DNA of 64,000 nucleotides from Pseudomonas sp. UBA1879. Its GTDB lineage: Bacteria; Pseudomonadota; Gammaproteobacteria; Pseudomonadales; Pseudomonadaceae. Shown piece by piece: positions 32,967 through 40,797 of the stretch. Numbering within the stretch: the first letter of the stretch is position 1; each line of letters opens with the position of its first letter. The position numbers and the translations under genes are program-made. A model generated the notes under the pieces. That model ran no database searches and had not been told where the DNA came from. It saw only the letters and a list, made by a program, of their open reading frames with translations. The stretch lies in NCBI RefSeq assembly GCF_002338065.1, contig NZ_DDHJ01000014.1, forward strand, positions 1-64,000. The letters run 5' to 3'.

Positions 32967-33415
32967 CTGCGAGCCAGCCGGGTCAATATCCGGTCCAGCG
33001 AATTGGCAAATGCCTGCTTCTCGCGATCACCATAAGTCCCTTGACCGCCGCCGGCTTGGCCCTGCTCGCGCAGGTCGGTGAACAGATTGCGCACCGCCAG
33101 CCGTTCGCCCATGTTCTGCGCATCGAACTCCTTGCCCCGCGGATCCAGTGCAGCAACGCCTTTCTTGACCAATCGGTCGGCCAACGGCACGTCGCTGCAG
33201 ACCACCAGCTCACCGGGCACGGCATGCTCCACCAGATAATCATCAGCCGCGTCGGGCCCACTGGGGACAACGATCAGCTTGACCCGCGCAAACGCAGGCC
33301 GGGGCACGGCTTGCCCCGCTACCAGCACAACCTCGAACTCGCGCTTGAGGGCGAATTTGACCACCTGATCCCGCGCTGCCTTCGGGCAAGCGTCAGCATC
33401 GATCCAGACCCGCAT
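32963..33415 (-). CDS. YaiI/YqxD family protein (DUF188)
   Basis: The 150-residue cytoplasmic protein starts MRVWIDADACPKAARD, the signature of the DUF188 group, whose fold is related to PIN-type nucleases. Asp residues in VWIDADACP and VVCSDVPLADR could form an acidic metal site. Function is unknown. The start at 33415 is chosen because the signature begins there; the frame to 33568 carries no conserved sequence. It is convergent with elbB. Confidence 0.9.
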   Translation of the reverse strand: MRVWIDADACPKAARDQVVKFALKREFEVVLVAGQAVPRPAFARVKLIVVPSGPDAADDYLVEHAVPGELVVCSDVPLADRLVKKGVAALDPRGKEFDAQNMGERLAVRNLFTDLREQGQAGGGQGTYGDREKQAFANSLDRILTRLARS

Positions 33416-33743
33416 CAACAAAACTCCCTCATCAAAATCGACATCAACACCTCTCACTTGGCGACAGTTGATCACTTCTTCCTCGATTGTCCAAACGCTC
33501 AGGCCTGGCCATTCAGAAAAATATAAATCCTTATGTCGGACGCTTCTGAAAACACCGTGCGACATCAAAAAGCCATTGTTTCACCCGCCTCGGTCCTCAT
33601 AATCCTCGATAATCCTCGCCGCCCATAAGTAGCACCCGGCCATCACGCGATGGTTGAACGAGTGAAAGCGGCCCGCTTTCCTCCAAATGGAATTGCACAG
33701 CCCGATGCCGTGGCACCGGCTGACGCTCTCAAGGACAGATTCG

Positions 33744-35144
33744 ATGCGACCTCGCGCCCTCGGCACGCTCCTGCTGATCGTGGCTGTGCAACTGACCGGC
33801 TGTGCCGTATTCCGCAGCTACGACACCGAGCTGCGACAAACCAACCAGCAACTTACCGCCGGGAATGTCGACGGCGCACTCATGCTGCTGGAAAAACACA
33901 ACACCGGCGACGACAAGGATCTTCTCTACTACTTCGAGAAGGGTGAACTGCTGCGCTCCAAAGGCGACTTGGCCGGAAGCCAGGCGGCGTGGGGTCGCGC
34001 CGATCAAACCGTTATTGCCTGGGAAGACGCGGTCAGGTTGGACAGCGATAAGTACCTGGCCCAGTTCGGCAGCTATATGGTGAACGACAAAGTGCGCCGC
34101 TACGAAGGCTATGACTACGAAAAAGTCATGCTGACCACGCAGATGGCGCTCAACCGGCTGGCTCAAAACGATTTCGACGGTGCCCGCACCGAGATCAAGA
34201 GAACCCATGAACGCGAAGCCGTGATCGCCGAGCTGCGCGACAAGCAATACCTCAAGAGCGAAGACGATGCCCGAAGCCAGGGCATGATGTTTCAGTACAA
34301 GGACCTTCAGGGCTATCCGGTCGAAACCCTCGATGCCCCGGAAGTCGTGAACCTGAAGAACAGCTATCAAAGTGCATTCAGCCATTACCTCGCGGGTTTC
34401 GTGTACGAGGCACTGGGCGAAAAAGACTTGGCCGCGCCGGGCTATCGCCAGGCGGCAGAATTGCGTCCGAACACCCCACTGCTGGACCAGGCATTGCTCG
34501 ACCTCGACGCCTCGGGCAGCAAAAGCACCACTGAGGGTAGCGATGTACTGCTGGTGGTCCAGACCGGCCTCGCACCGGCACGTGATTCGATCCGGATCCC
34601 GCTGCCACTGCCGATCGACAACAACCTGATCATCACCACCCTTTCGTTTCCGGTGATCAAGGCCGACGACTCGACGCCGTTCTTCAACCAGGTGGGTGTG
34701 GACGGTCAGCCAATTAATCTGACTGCTCTCAACAGCACCAACGCCATGTCCCGCCGCGCGCTGCGTGACGACATGCCCGGCATTCTGCTGCGTACCACCG
34801 TGCGCGCCATCAGTCGAGGCGTGGCGCAGAAGAAGCTCAATGAGGTCAACCCGCTCGCAGGATTGGCCGTCGGCATCGCTTCCGCCGTGACCGAGGGCGC
34901 TGACACACGTACGTGGCGCACGCTGCCGGACAACACGCTGGTGGCCCGTATACGCCTCAAGCCGGGCGAGCATTACGTCACACTGCCTTCTTCACTGGGC
35001 GGCACCCACGTGCAACTCAAGATTGACCGTCCTTACCAAGTCGTCACCCTGCGTGCCCTCGGCAATCAGGTGTTCACCAGCGGCCTTGCGGCTCAGGTGA
35101 TGCCGTCGAATCCGTCGCAGGCCGTGGCGATCAACACCCCCTAA
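33744..35144 (+). CDS. COG3014-type lipoprotein, first gene of an LpoB cluster
   Basis: This 466-residue lipoprotein has lipobox QLTGC at about residue 19, and the residue after the cysteine is Ala, so outer-membrane sorting is likely. The N-terminal half is helical with TPR-like character (NQQLTAGNVDGALMLLEKHN and YYFEKGELLRSKGDLAGSQA). The C-terminal half is beta-rich. AAGGACAG precedes the ATG. It is followed by YcfL and LpoB-type genes at short spacing, which points to an outer-membrane or peptidoglycan-related job. I know no proven function for this family. Confidence 0.85.
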   Translation: MRPRALGTLLLIVAVQLTGCAVFRSYDTELRQTNQQLTAGNVDGALMLLEKHNTGDDKDLLYYFEKGELLRSKGDLAGSQAAWGRADQTVIAWEDAVRLDSDKYLAQFGSYMVNDKVRRYEGYDYEKVMLTTQMALNRLAQNDFDGARTEIKRTHEREAVIAELRDKQYLKSEDDARSQGMMFQYKDLQGYPVETLDAPEVVNLKNSYQSAFSHYLAGFVYEALGEKDLAAPGYRQAAELRPNTPLLDQALLDLDASGSKSTTEGSDVLLVVQTGLAPARDSIRIPLPLPIDNNLIITTLSFPVIKADDSTPFFNQVGVDGQPINLTALNSTNAMSRRALRDDMPGILLRTTVRAISRGVAQKKLNEVNPLAGLAVGIASAVTEGADTRTWRTLPDNTLVARIRLKPGEHYVTLPSSLGGTHVQLKIDRPYQVVTLRALGNQVFTSGLAAQVMPSNPSQAVAINTP

Positions 35145-35156
35145 CCGAGACACGAC

Positions 35157-35528
35157 ATGCTTCGTACTATGTGCGCCCTGATGGCCGTGGCCATGCTGGC
35201 CGGTTGCACCACCCCACCGCCTCCCGCACCGGGCAGTGCCGCCAGCAAGGTGGTCGCCCTTGGTGACCTGAAACATATCGAAATCGGCCCAATGCGGGTC
35301 GCCCGGGAAAACGGCCTCATGACGGTCAACGTCTCGCTGAACAACACCAGCCGTTACACCAAAACGATGTATTACCGCTTCGCCTGGCTGGGCGATGACG
35401 GCTTTCCGGTGGCCGAGCCCGAAGCCTGGAAAAGCCTGATGGTGTATGGCTCGCAACGCAGTTTCCTGCCCGCCATCGCGCCTGTGGCCAAAGCCACAGA
35501 CTTGCGCCTCGAAGTCAAAACCCCTTGA
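35157..35528 (+). CDS. YcfL-family lipoprotein (DUF1425)
   Basis: The 123-residue lipoprotein has lipobox MLAGC near residue 17, then a Pro-rich linker and a small beta domain with LMTVNVSLNNTSRYTKTMYY and RFAWLGDDGFPV, typical of YcfL/DUF1425. In E. coli ycfL lies directly before lpoB, and the same order is kept here. It begins 12 bases after the COG3014-type gene and is in turn followed by the LpoB-type gene. Confidence 0.88.
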   Translation: MLRTMCALMAVAMLAGCTTPPPPAPGSAASKVVALGDLKHIEIGPMRVARENGLMTVNVSLNNTSRYTKTMYYRFAWLGDDGFPVAEPEAWKSLMVYGSQRSFLPAIAPVAKATDLRLEVKTP

Positions 35529-35563
35529 TGTGCCCTGTTCGCTCAGCAAACGAGACCCCTTGC

Positions 35564-36154
35564 ATGCCTTTCTTTCGCCTCTCCCTGCTCGCCGCCGTTG
35601 CCCTGCTGGCCACCGGATGCGCCAACAACTCGCCCACGCTGGGCAGCAAAAATATCCGCTACGGCGACACCAAGGCCGTGGAAACCGTGACCAACGAGTT
35701 CGGTTCTACTGATCTGCAACTGATCGCCGAAAGCATGACCCGCTCTCTGGCCCAGTCCGGCAGTTTGCAGGGCCGCCCGGTGGTTCAGGTCTATGACGTG
35801 AAGAACAAAACCAGCGAGTACATCGATACCCGCGAAATCACAACGTCGATCAAAACCCAGTTAATGAAGTCCGGTACTGCGCGCTTCGCCAGCGACAACA
35901 CCGACATGCAGAGTCAGGTCGAGCAGTTGAAGCTGCAAAACCAGAGCGGCCTGTACAGACAGTCCACGGTGAGCAAGACCGGCAACATGGTCGCCGCCAA
36001 ATACCGCCTTGAAGGTTCGATCAGTTCGATCGTCAAGCGCAGCAGCGACTACAAGGACGTCTTCTACAAATTCAGCCTGCAATTGATCGACGTCGAAAGC
36101 GGACTGGCCGAATGGATGGACGAAAAAGAAATCCGCAAAACCACGGAGCGCTAA
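35564..36154 (+). CDS. lpoB: LpoB-type penicillin-binding-protein activator
   Basis: The 196-residue lipoprotein has lipobox LATGC near residue 19. It matches LpoB, which in enterobacteria reaches from the outer membrane to activate the synthase PBP1b. Characteristic pieces are GSTDLQLIAESMTRSLAQSG, QVYDVKNKTSEYIDTREITT, and AAKYRLEGSISSIVK. The start at 35564 gives the lipoprotein signal. P. aeruginosa is known to use a different activator, LpoP, for PBP1b, so the role of an LpoB homologue in a pseudomonad is open. The next gene follows after two bases. Confidence 0.87.
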   Translation: MPFFRLSLLAAVALLATGCANNSPTLGSKNIRYGDTKAVETVTNEFGSTDLQLIAESMTRSLAQSGSLQGRPVVQVYDVKNKTSEYIDTREITTSIKTQLMKSGTARFASDNTDMQSQVEQLKLQNQSGLYRQSTVSKTGNMVAAKYRLEGSISSIVKRSSDYKDVFYKFSLQLIDVESGLAEWMDEKEIRKTTER

Positions 36155-36156
36155 CA

Positions 36157-36896
36157 ATGCGTGCATGGATCAGCATCTTCGGGCTGGTGTGCGCATTTGG
36201 CGCCCAGGCCGCGCCGAAAATCGCGGTCACCGACATGGCGTTCGAGCGGCAGGTGGAGGAATACATCCACACGGTGTCAGCGCAAAGCCGCTCTCAGGCC
36301 AACGCCTACAGCGCCAGCGGCTCCGCCAGCTACAACGAGTACGAAGCCCGTACCACTTACATCGAGCAGGGCGAGCTGCGCAAATTCAGCGGGGACATCA
36401 AAGGCGAGATCCTCAAGTCGGGAATGTTCCAGTTGGTGCAGGGCACGCCGTATAGGGCCAGCACGAACGAAGACGTGTACGACGTCATCGCGCGCATCAA
36501 GAATGGCGACTTTAAAGGGGCTGATTACGTGCTGTTCGGCACGGTGTCGGACATCGACTTTCGCCAGGACATCAATGAAATCGCCAACACCCATGCCCAC
36601 TCTTCGGTGCTGGGCTTGGCACTGGTGGCCGATTCAGTCTGATCAACACCCGCACGTTCGCAATCACGTCGGCGTTCACAGCAATGGGCGAAGGTCAGGA
36701 CACCAAGCTGGTCAACGGCAATGACTTGCGCGTCACGCCGAACCGGGGTCGGGTGGTGAAAGATGTGTCGAAGTCCATTGGACTGGATGTGGCGCGGCAG
36801 TTGGGGGAACAACTAAGGGGTGAAGTCGAGTATCAGGCACCACCTGCGCCTCGGCACAACCTGCCGCGTGACGAAGCGCCGAAAATCTTGCGTTGA
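36157..36896 (+). pseudogene. CsgG/LpoB-like secreted protein, broken by a one-base deletion
   Basis: The gene starts MRAWISIFGLVCAFGAQAAP, a signal peptide, and reads a CsgG/LpoB-like fold: PKIAVTDMAFERQVEEYI, GELRKFSGDIKGEILKSGMF, then GADYVLFGTVSDIDF. After LALVAD the frame meets a TGA at 36640-36642. Restoring one T in GATTCAG (about 36633) reopens the frame as DFSLINTRTFAITSAF, which continues to the stop at 36894-36896. The restored protein would be about 246 residues. So one base is missing, by mutation or sequencing error. It is the last gene of the LpoB cluster and follows the LpoB gene by two bases. Confidence 0.85.
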
Positions 36897-36920
36897 GCTT
36901 TAAGGCCTTGGCAAATCAAT

Positions 36921-37009
36921 TGTGGGAGGGAGCGTGCTCACGAAAACGTTGTATCAGTCACTGTCGATGTGACTGCCTGATTGCCTTCGTGAGCAAGCTC
37001 ATTCCCACA
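36921..37009. repeat. REP doublet B before the LysE gene
   Basis: Arms TGTGGGAGGGAGCGTGCTCA and, inverted, GAGCAAGCTCATTCCCACA enclose about 50 bases. They differ at a few positions, in particular GTGCTCACGAA in the left arm against CTTGCTCACGAA in the inverted right arm. It lies between the broken CsgG-like gene and the convergent LysE-family gene. Confidence 0.85.
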
Positions 37010-37039
37010 GTTTGCACATCAACCAGCCTTGGCCCGGCA

Positions 37040-37666
37040 TCAAGCGCGGTGCAATGTTGCAAGGAACGCCGCCGCACTGACGAACAAACCGGCAAACGTG
37101 CGGTTCATACGGCGTTGCTGCTTGGGCGATTTGAGTGCTCGAAGCACTTTCGACGCCAGCCCGGTATAGCCCGCCATCACGATCAGATCCACGCAGACCA
37201 TCGTCACGCCGATCGTCATGTATTGAGGGAATTGCGGCAGATGAGTGTCGATGAACTGCGGCAGGATCGCGAGCATGAACACCAGAGCCTTGGGGTTGCT
37301 AATGTTCACCAGAAAACCGCGTGTGACCAACGCCAGCGGCTTGCCGACCGGGCGGATGGCCGCGTCGTCAGACAGATCGCTCGGCATCGCCCGCCACTGT
37401 TTGATACCGAGGTACACCAGGTAGGCGACGCCAAACCACTTGATTATCGTGAAGGCCAGCGCCGAAGTGGCCAGCACCGCACCGAGGCCTGCGGCGACGA
37501 TCGCGATCTGGACGACCAACGCCACTTGCAGGCCCAACGCATTCCAGTAGCCGCGCCAGAATCCGTATTGCAGACCGCTGGACATCGATGCAATGGCACC
37601 GGCGCCAGGCGAAAGACTGATGACCCAACAGGCAGCGAAAAACGCCAGCCACGTTTCGAGCGACAT
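37040..37666 (-). CDS. LysE/RhtB-family amino-acid exporter
   Basis: This 208-residue inner-membrane protein with about six helices has the LysE/RhtB signature SLSPGAGAIASMSSGLQYG near residue 18, then GLGAVLATSALAFTIIKWFGVAYLVYLG, and GFLVNISNPKALVFMLAILPQF. The family exports amino acids or homoserine-lactone-like compounds; the substrate is unknown. It is apparently transcribed alone. Confidence 0.93.
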   Translation of the reverse strand: MSLETWLAFFAACWVISLSPGAGAIASMSSGLQYGFWRGYWNALGLQVALVVQIAIVAAGLGAVLATSALAFTIIKWFGVAYLVYLGIKQWRAMPSDLSDDAAIRPVGKPLALVTRGFLVNISNPKALVFMLAILPQFIDTHLPQFPQYMTIGVTMVCVDLIVMAGYTGLASKVLRALKSPKQQRRMNRTFAGLFVSAAAFLATLHRA

Positions 37667-37770
37667 GACACACCTCAGGCAGAACGGGAACTGTGTCTAA
37701 CCTAATGTTTGCTCAGGGGAAAGACCAATTATTTCTAACTGTTACGCTGCCTTCGCTCGCAACTGTGAGG

Positions 37771-38373
37771 CTATTTCGACGCGGGATCGTCGGCGCGCTT
37801 CTCGCCGGAAATGATTGCCATGCCATCGTTGCCGCGCCAGCGGCGAATCGACTTTTGGAAGAACTGGCTGTTGGGCACTTGCACCAGCGTGCCGCCCAAC
37901 TCGGCCGGTTCGACCAGCGTGGTGAACATCAGGTTGATGGCCGTGACGCGGCCCTTGATGCCAGGCTTGTCTGTAGTGTCCACCAGTTCGACCACGTCGC
38001 CGATGCGAAACGGCCCCATGGTGAAGATGAACACGGCGCACAGCAGGTTTGAGAGCACGCTCCACATGGCGAAAAACGCCACCGCCGCCACGGCCACGAA
38101 CCCCGAGAGCGCCGCCCACAGCACCGACGCGGAAACACCCAGACGCCCCAGCACGGCCACGAACGCCGTGCCCATGATCAGCCAGCGCAACCCGCCACGA
38201 ACCATTACCAACAACTCGGGCGGTAACAACGGATAACGTTCGGCCATTCGGTTCAGGAACCGCGCCACGAACCGTTGCAAGGTGTAGCCGATCAGTAGGA
38301 TCAACAGAATCTGCAACCCAATGAGGATCGGCTCGATCCAATACGCCGGAACCGGTAACGCCAGCGATTCCAT
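37771..38373 (-). CDS. Small MscS-family mechanosensitive channel protein
   Basis: This 200-residue membrane protein has about four N-terminal helices. It has the MscS pore-lining segment, with ASVLWAALSGFVAVAAVAFF and then AMWSVLSNLLCAVFIFTMGPFRIGD. The beta domain after it has VELVDTTDKPGIKGRVTAINL and QVPNSQFFQKSIRRW. The start at 38373 overlaps the TGA of the ABC-F gene by one base, so the two are co-translated. It is shorter than E. coli MscS (286) and lacks most of the C-terminal alpha-beta domain, so gating behaviour may differ. Confidence 0.9.
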   Translation of the reverse strand: MESLALPVPAYWIEPILIGLQILLILLIGYTLQRFVARFLNRMAERYPLLPPELLVMVRGGLRWLIMGTAFVAVLGRLGVSASVLWAALSGFVAVAAVAFFAMWSVLSNLLCAVFIFTMGPFRIGDVVELVDTTDKPGIKGRVTAINLMFTTLVEPAELGGTLVQVPNSQFFQKSIRRWRGNDGMAIISGEKRADDPASK

Positions 38374-40283
38374 CAGGACAACGCTTCCAGCTCGGCCTGC
38401 ATCGACTCCAGCAGTTCCAGCGCTTCCATCCACGCCTCTTCCAGCTCGGATTCACGCGCCTTCAGCTTGGCCTGATCCGCTAACACGTCGCGCAGCTTGT
38501 CTTTGTTCGCGGCTTCGTAGATGGCGCTATCGCCCAACGCTGTCTCGATCTTGGCCAGCTTTTCATGAACCGTGCCGAGTTCCTTTTCCAGCTTCTCGGC
38601 TTCACGTTTGTGCGGCGCAAGCTGCTGACGCAAAGCTGCTGCCTGCTGGCGCTGGGCCTTTTTGTCGGTTTTGTCGGCGTTGACCGACGTGTTGCTGACC
38701 GGGGCATTACGTTGCCGATAATCAGCCAGCCAGCGAGTGTAGTCGTCCAGATCGCCATCGAACTCTTCGACCACGCCATCCGCGACCAGCAGGAAATTAT
38801 CAGTGGTGCTTTTGAGCAGATGACGGTCGTGAGACACCACCAACACCGCGCCACTGAATTCTTGCAGGGCCATGGTCAGGGCCAGGCGCATCTCCAGATC
38901 CAGGTGGTTGGTCGGTTCGTCGAGCAGCAGCAGGTTTGGCTTGTCCCAGGCGATCAAGGCCAGCGCCAGACGCGCCTTTTCACCCCCGGAGAAATTCAGT
39001 ACGGGCTCTTCCAGACGCGCACCCCGGAAGTCGAAACCACCGAGAAAGTCACGCAGCGTCTGCTCGCGCTCGGTTGGCGCGATGCGCTGCAGGTGCAGCA
39101 GCGGACTGGCCTTGGCATCGAGCGAATCCAACTGATGCTGGGCGAAGTAGCCGACGACTGTGTTCTCGCCGCGCAGCAAGCGCCCGCTCAACGGCTCAAG
39201 CTCACCGGAGAGGTTTTTGATCAGGGTGGATTTACCCGCGCCGTTCGGCCCGAGCAGCCCGATCCGCGCACCCGGCGTCAGTTGCAACTTGACCTTCTGC
39301 AGCACGGCCTTGTCGCCATAGCCCAAACGCGCATCGGACAGGTCCAGCAACGGACTGGAAATCTTGTCGGACTCACGGAAGGTGAAGTTGAAAGGGGAAT
39401 CGACATGGGCAGCGGAGAGTTCTTCCATCCGCTCCAGGGCTTTGATCCGGCTCTGCGCCTGACGCGCCTTGGTCGCTTGAGCCTTGAACCGCGCAATGTA
39501 TTTTTCCATGTGCGCACGCTGGGCCTGCTGCTTCTCGTAGGCTTGTTGCTGCTGGGCCAGACGTTCGGCGCGGGCCCGCTCGAACGCACTGTAGCCGCCA
39601 CGATAGAGCGTGATCTTTTTCTGGTCGACGTGAGCGATATGGTCAACCACGGCGTCGAGAAAATCCCGGTCGTGGGAAATCAACAGCAGCGTGCCCGGAT
39701 ACCCTTTCAGCCAGTCTTCGAGCCAGAGAATGGCATCGAGGTCCAAGTGGTTGGTGGGCTCGTCGAGCAGCAACAGGTCCGACGGGCACATCAGGGCCTG
39801 CGCCAGGTTCAGGCGCATCCGCCAGCCACCGGAGAAACTGCCGACTTGACGTTCCATCTGCTCGTTGGTGAAGCCCAGTCCGGCGAGCAATTTGCGCGCG
39901 CGGGCGTCGGCGGTATAGCCGTCGGCGCTGTCGAGTTCCGAATGCAGACGGGCTTGGGCAGCACCGTCGTGAGCCGCTTCGGCGGCCGCCAGGTCTTGTT
40001 GGACCTGACGCAGACGCACGTCGCCATCGAGCACGTAGTCCACAGCCAGGCGTTCGAGGGTATCGACCTCCTGGCGCATGTGGGCGATGCGCCAATCGGC
40101 AGGCAGCGAGCAATCGCCGTTATCGGGGGACAGTTCACCCCGCAGCAAGGCGAACAGGCTGGATTTGCCGGCGCCATTGGCGCCGATCAGGCCGGCTTTC
40201 TGGCCAGCGTGCAGGGTCAGCTCGGCGTCTTCTAGCAGACGTTGCGGACCACGCTGTAAGGTAAGGCTTTGAAGTCTGATCAT
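38373..40283 (-). CDS. ABC-F family ATPase, YheS type
   Basis: The 636-residue soluble protein has two ATP-binding domains joined by a charged linker. The first Walker A is GANGAGKSS near residue 36 and the second is GPNGAGKST near 345. ABC signatures are SFSGGWRMRLNLAQAL and NFSGGEKARLALALI, and both are followed by LLLLDEPTNHLDL. A C-terminal coiled coil from about 535 includes many Lys, Glu and Gln residues. ABC-F proteins act on the ribosome; length and domain plan fit E. coli YheS. The start at 40283 gives the conserved MIRLQSLTLQRGPQRLLEDA beginning. Confidence 0.95.
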   Translation of the reverse strand: MIRLQSLTLQRGPQRLLEDAELTLHAGQKAGLIGANGAGKSSLFALLRGELSPDNGDCSLPADWRIAHMRQEVDTLERLAVDYVLDGDVRLRQVQQDLAAAEAAHDGAAQARLHSELDSADGYTADARARKLLAGLGFTNEQMERQVGSFSGGWRMRLNLAQALMCPSDLLLLDEPTNHLDLDAILWLEDWLKGYPGTLLLISHDRDFLDAVVDHIAHVDQKKITLYRGGYSAFERARAERLAQQQQAYEKQQAQRAHMEKYIARFKAQATKARQAQSRIKALERMEELSAAHVDSPFNFTFRESDKISSPLLDLSDARLGYGDKAVLQKVKLQLTPGARIGLLGPNGAGKSTLIKNLSGELEPLSGRLLRGENTVVGYFAQHQLDSLDAKASPLLHLQRIAPTEREQTLRDFLGGFDFRGARLEEPVLNFSGGEKARLALALIAWDKPNLLLLDEPTNHLDLEMRLALTMALQEFSGAVLVVSHDRHLLKSTTDNFLLVADGVVEEFDGDLDDYTRWLADYRQRNAPVSNTSVNADKTDKKAQRQQAAALRQQLAPHKREAEKLEKELGTVHEKLAKIETALGDSAIYEAANKDKLRDVLADQAKLKARESELEEAWMEALELLESMQAELEALS

Positions 40284-40323
40284 AATGGCGGCGGAGTCTA
40301 CCAGCTTCGTCCAAAACAGGTAG

Positions 40324-40797
40324 ATGACTATGGCTTCCGACCTCTGGAGTTTCACCCTCGATTTCTACGCTCGACCAGGCGTGGAGCAAGCCTGCCTGAC
40401 GTTGCAGGCCAAAGGCGGCAACGTCTGCGCCTTGTTATGCGGCGTCTGGCTTGATCAGCGCAACATCCCGTTCAACCCGCAGCGCGCCGAGGAAATCAGA
40501 CAATTGGCCACGCCTTGGCACGACCAGGTCGTCGGGCCGCTCCGCGCAGTGCGCACACAATGGAAGGCCGCCGCAGCGACAGACGAAGAACTCAGCGCGC
40601 TACGTGAGCGGGTGAAGGGCTTGGAATTGGACGCCGAGCGGGAGCTGTTAGTGCGGTTGCAGCGCTTGATTCAGGATTGGCCTGAGCACGCGGCTGAGCA
40701 TTCAGGGGTGTGGCTAGGAGCGCTCGCAGGCGAAGCGGCAGAGAAAGCCCCCGACGCGCTGCAGGTCCTGCAACGGGTCGGGGTCGATCTTATTTAG
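40324..40797 (+). CDS. TIGR02444 family protein (DUF2390)
   Basis: The 157-residue protein starts MTMASDLWSFTLDFYARPGV, the conserved opening of the TIGR02444/DUF2390 group, followed by an Ala/Glu-rich helical body. An alternative ATG two codons later is equally possible. Function is unknown. It is divergent from the ABC-F gene and convergent with algP; the stop codons of the latter pair overlap. Confidence 0.85.
   Translation: MTMASDLWSFTLDFYARPGVEQACLTLQAKGGNVCALLCGVWLDQRNIPFNPQRAEEIRQLATPWHDQVVGPLRAVRTQWKAAAATDEELSALRERVKGLELDAERELLVRLQRLIQDWPEHAAEHSGVWLGALAGEAAEKAPDALQVLQRVGVDLI

Noticed and set aside
36600..36650. Programmed frameshift in the CsgG/LpoB-like gene
   Set aside because: No slippery A or T run, stimulatory stem or upstream Shine-Dalgarno signal was seen at the site; a plain deletion or read error explains it better.
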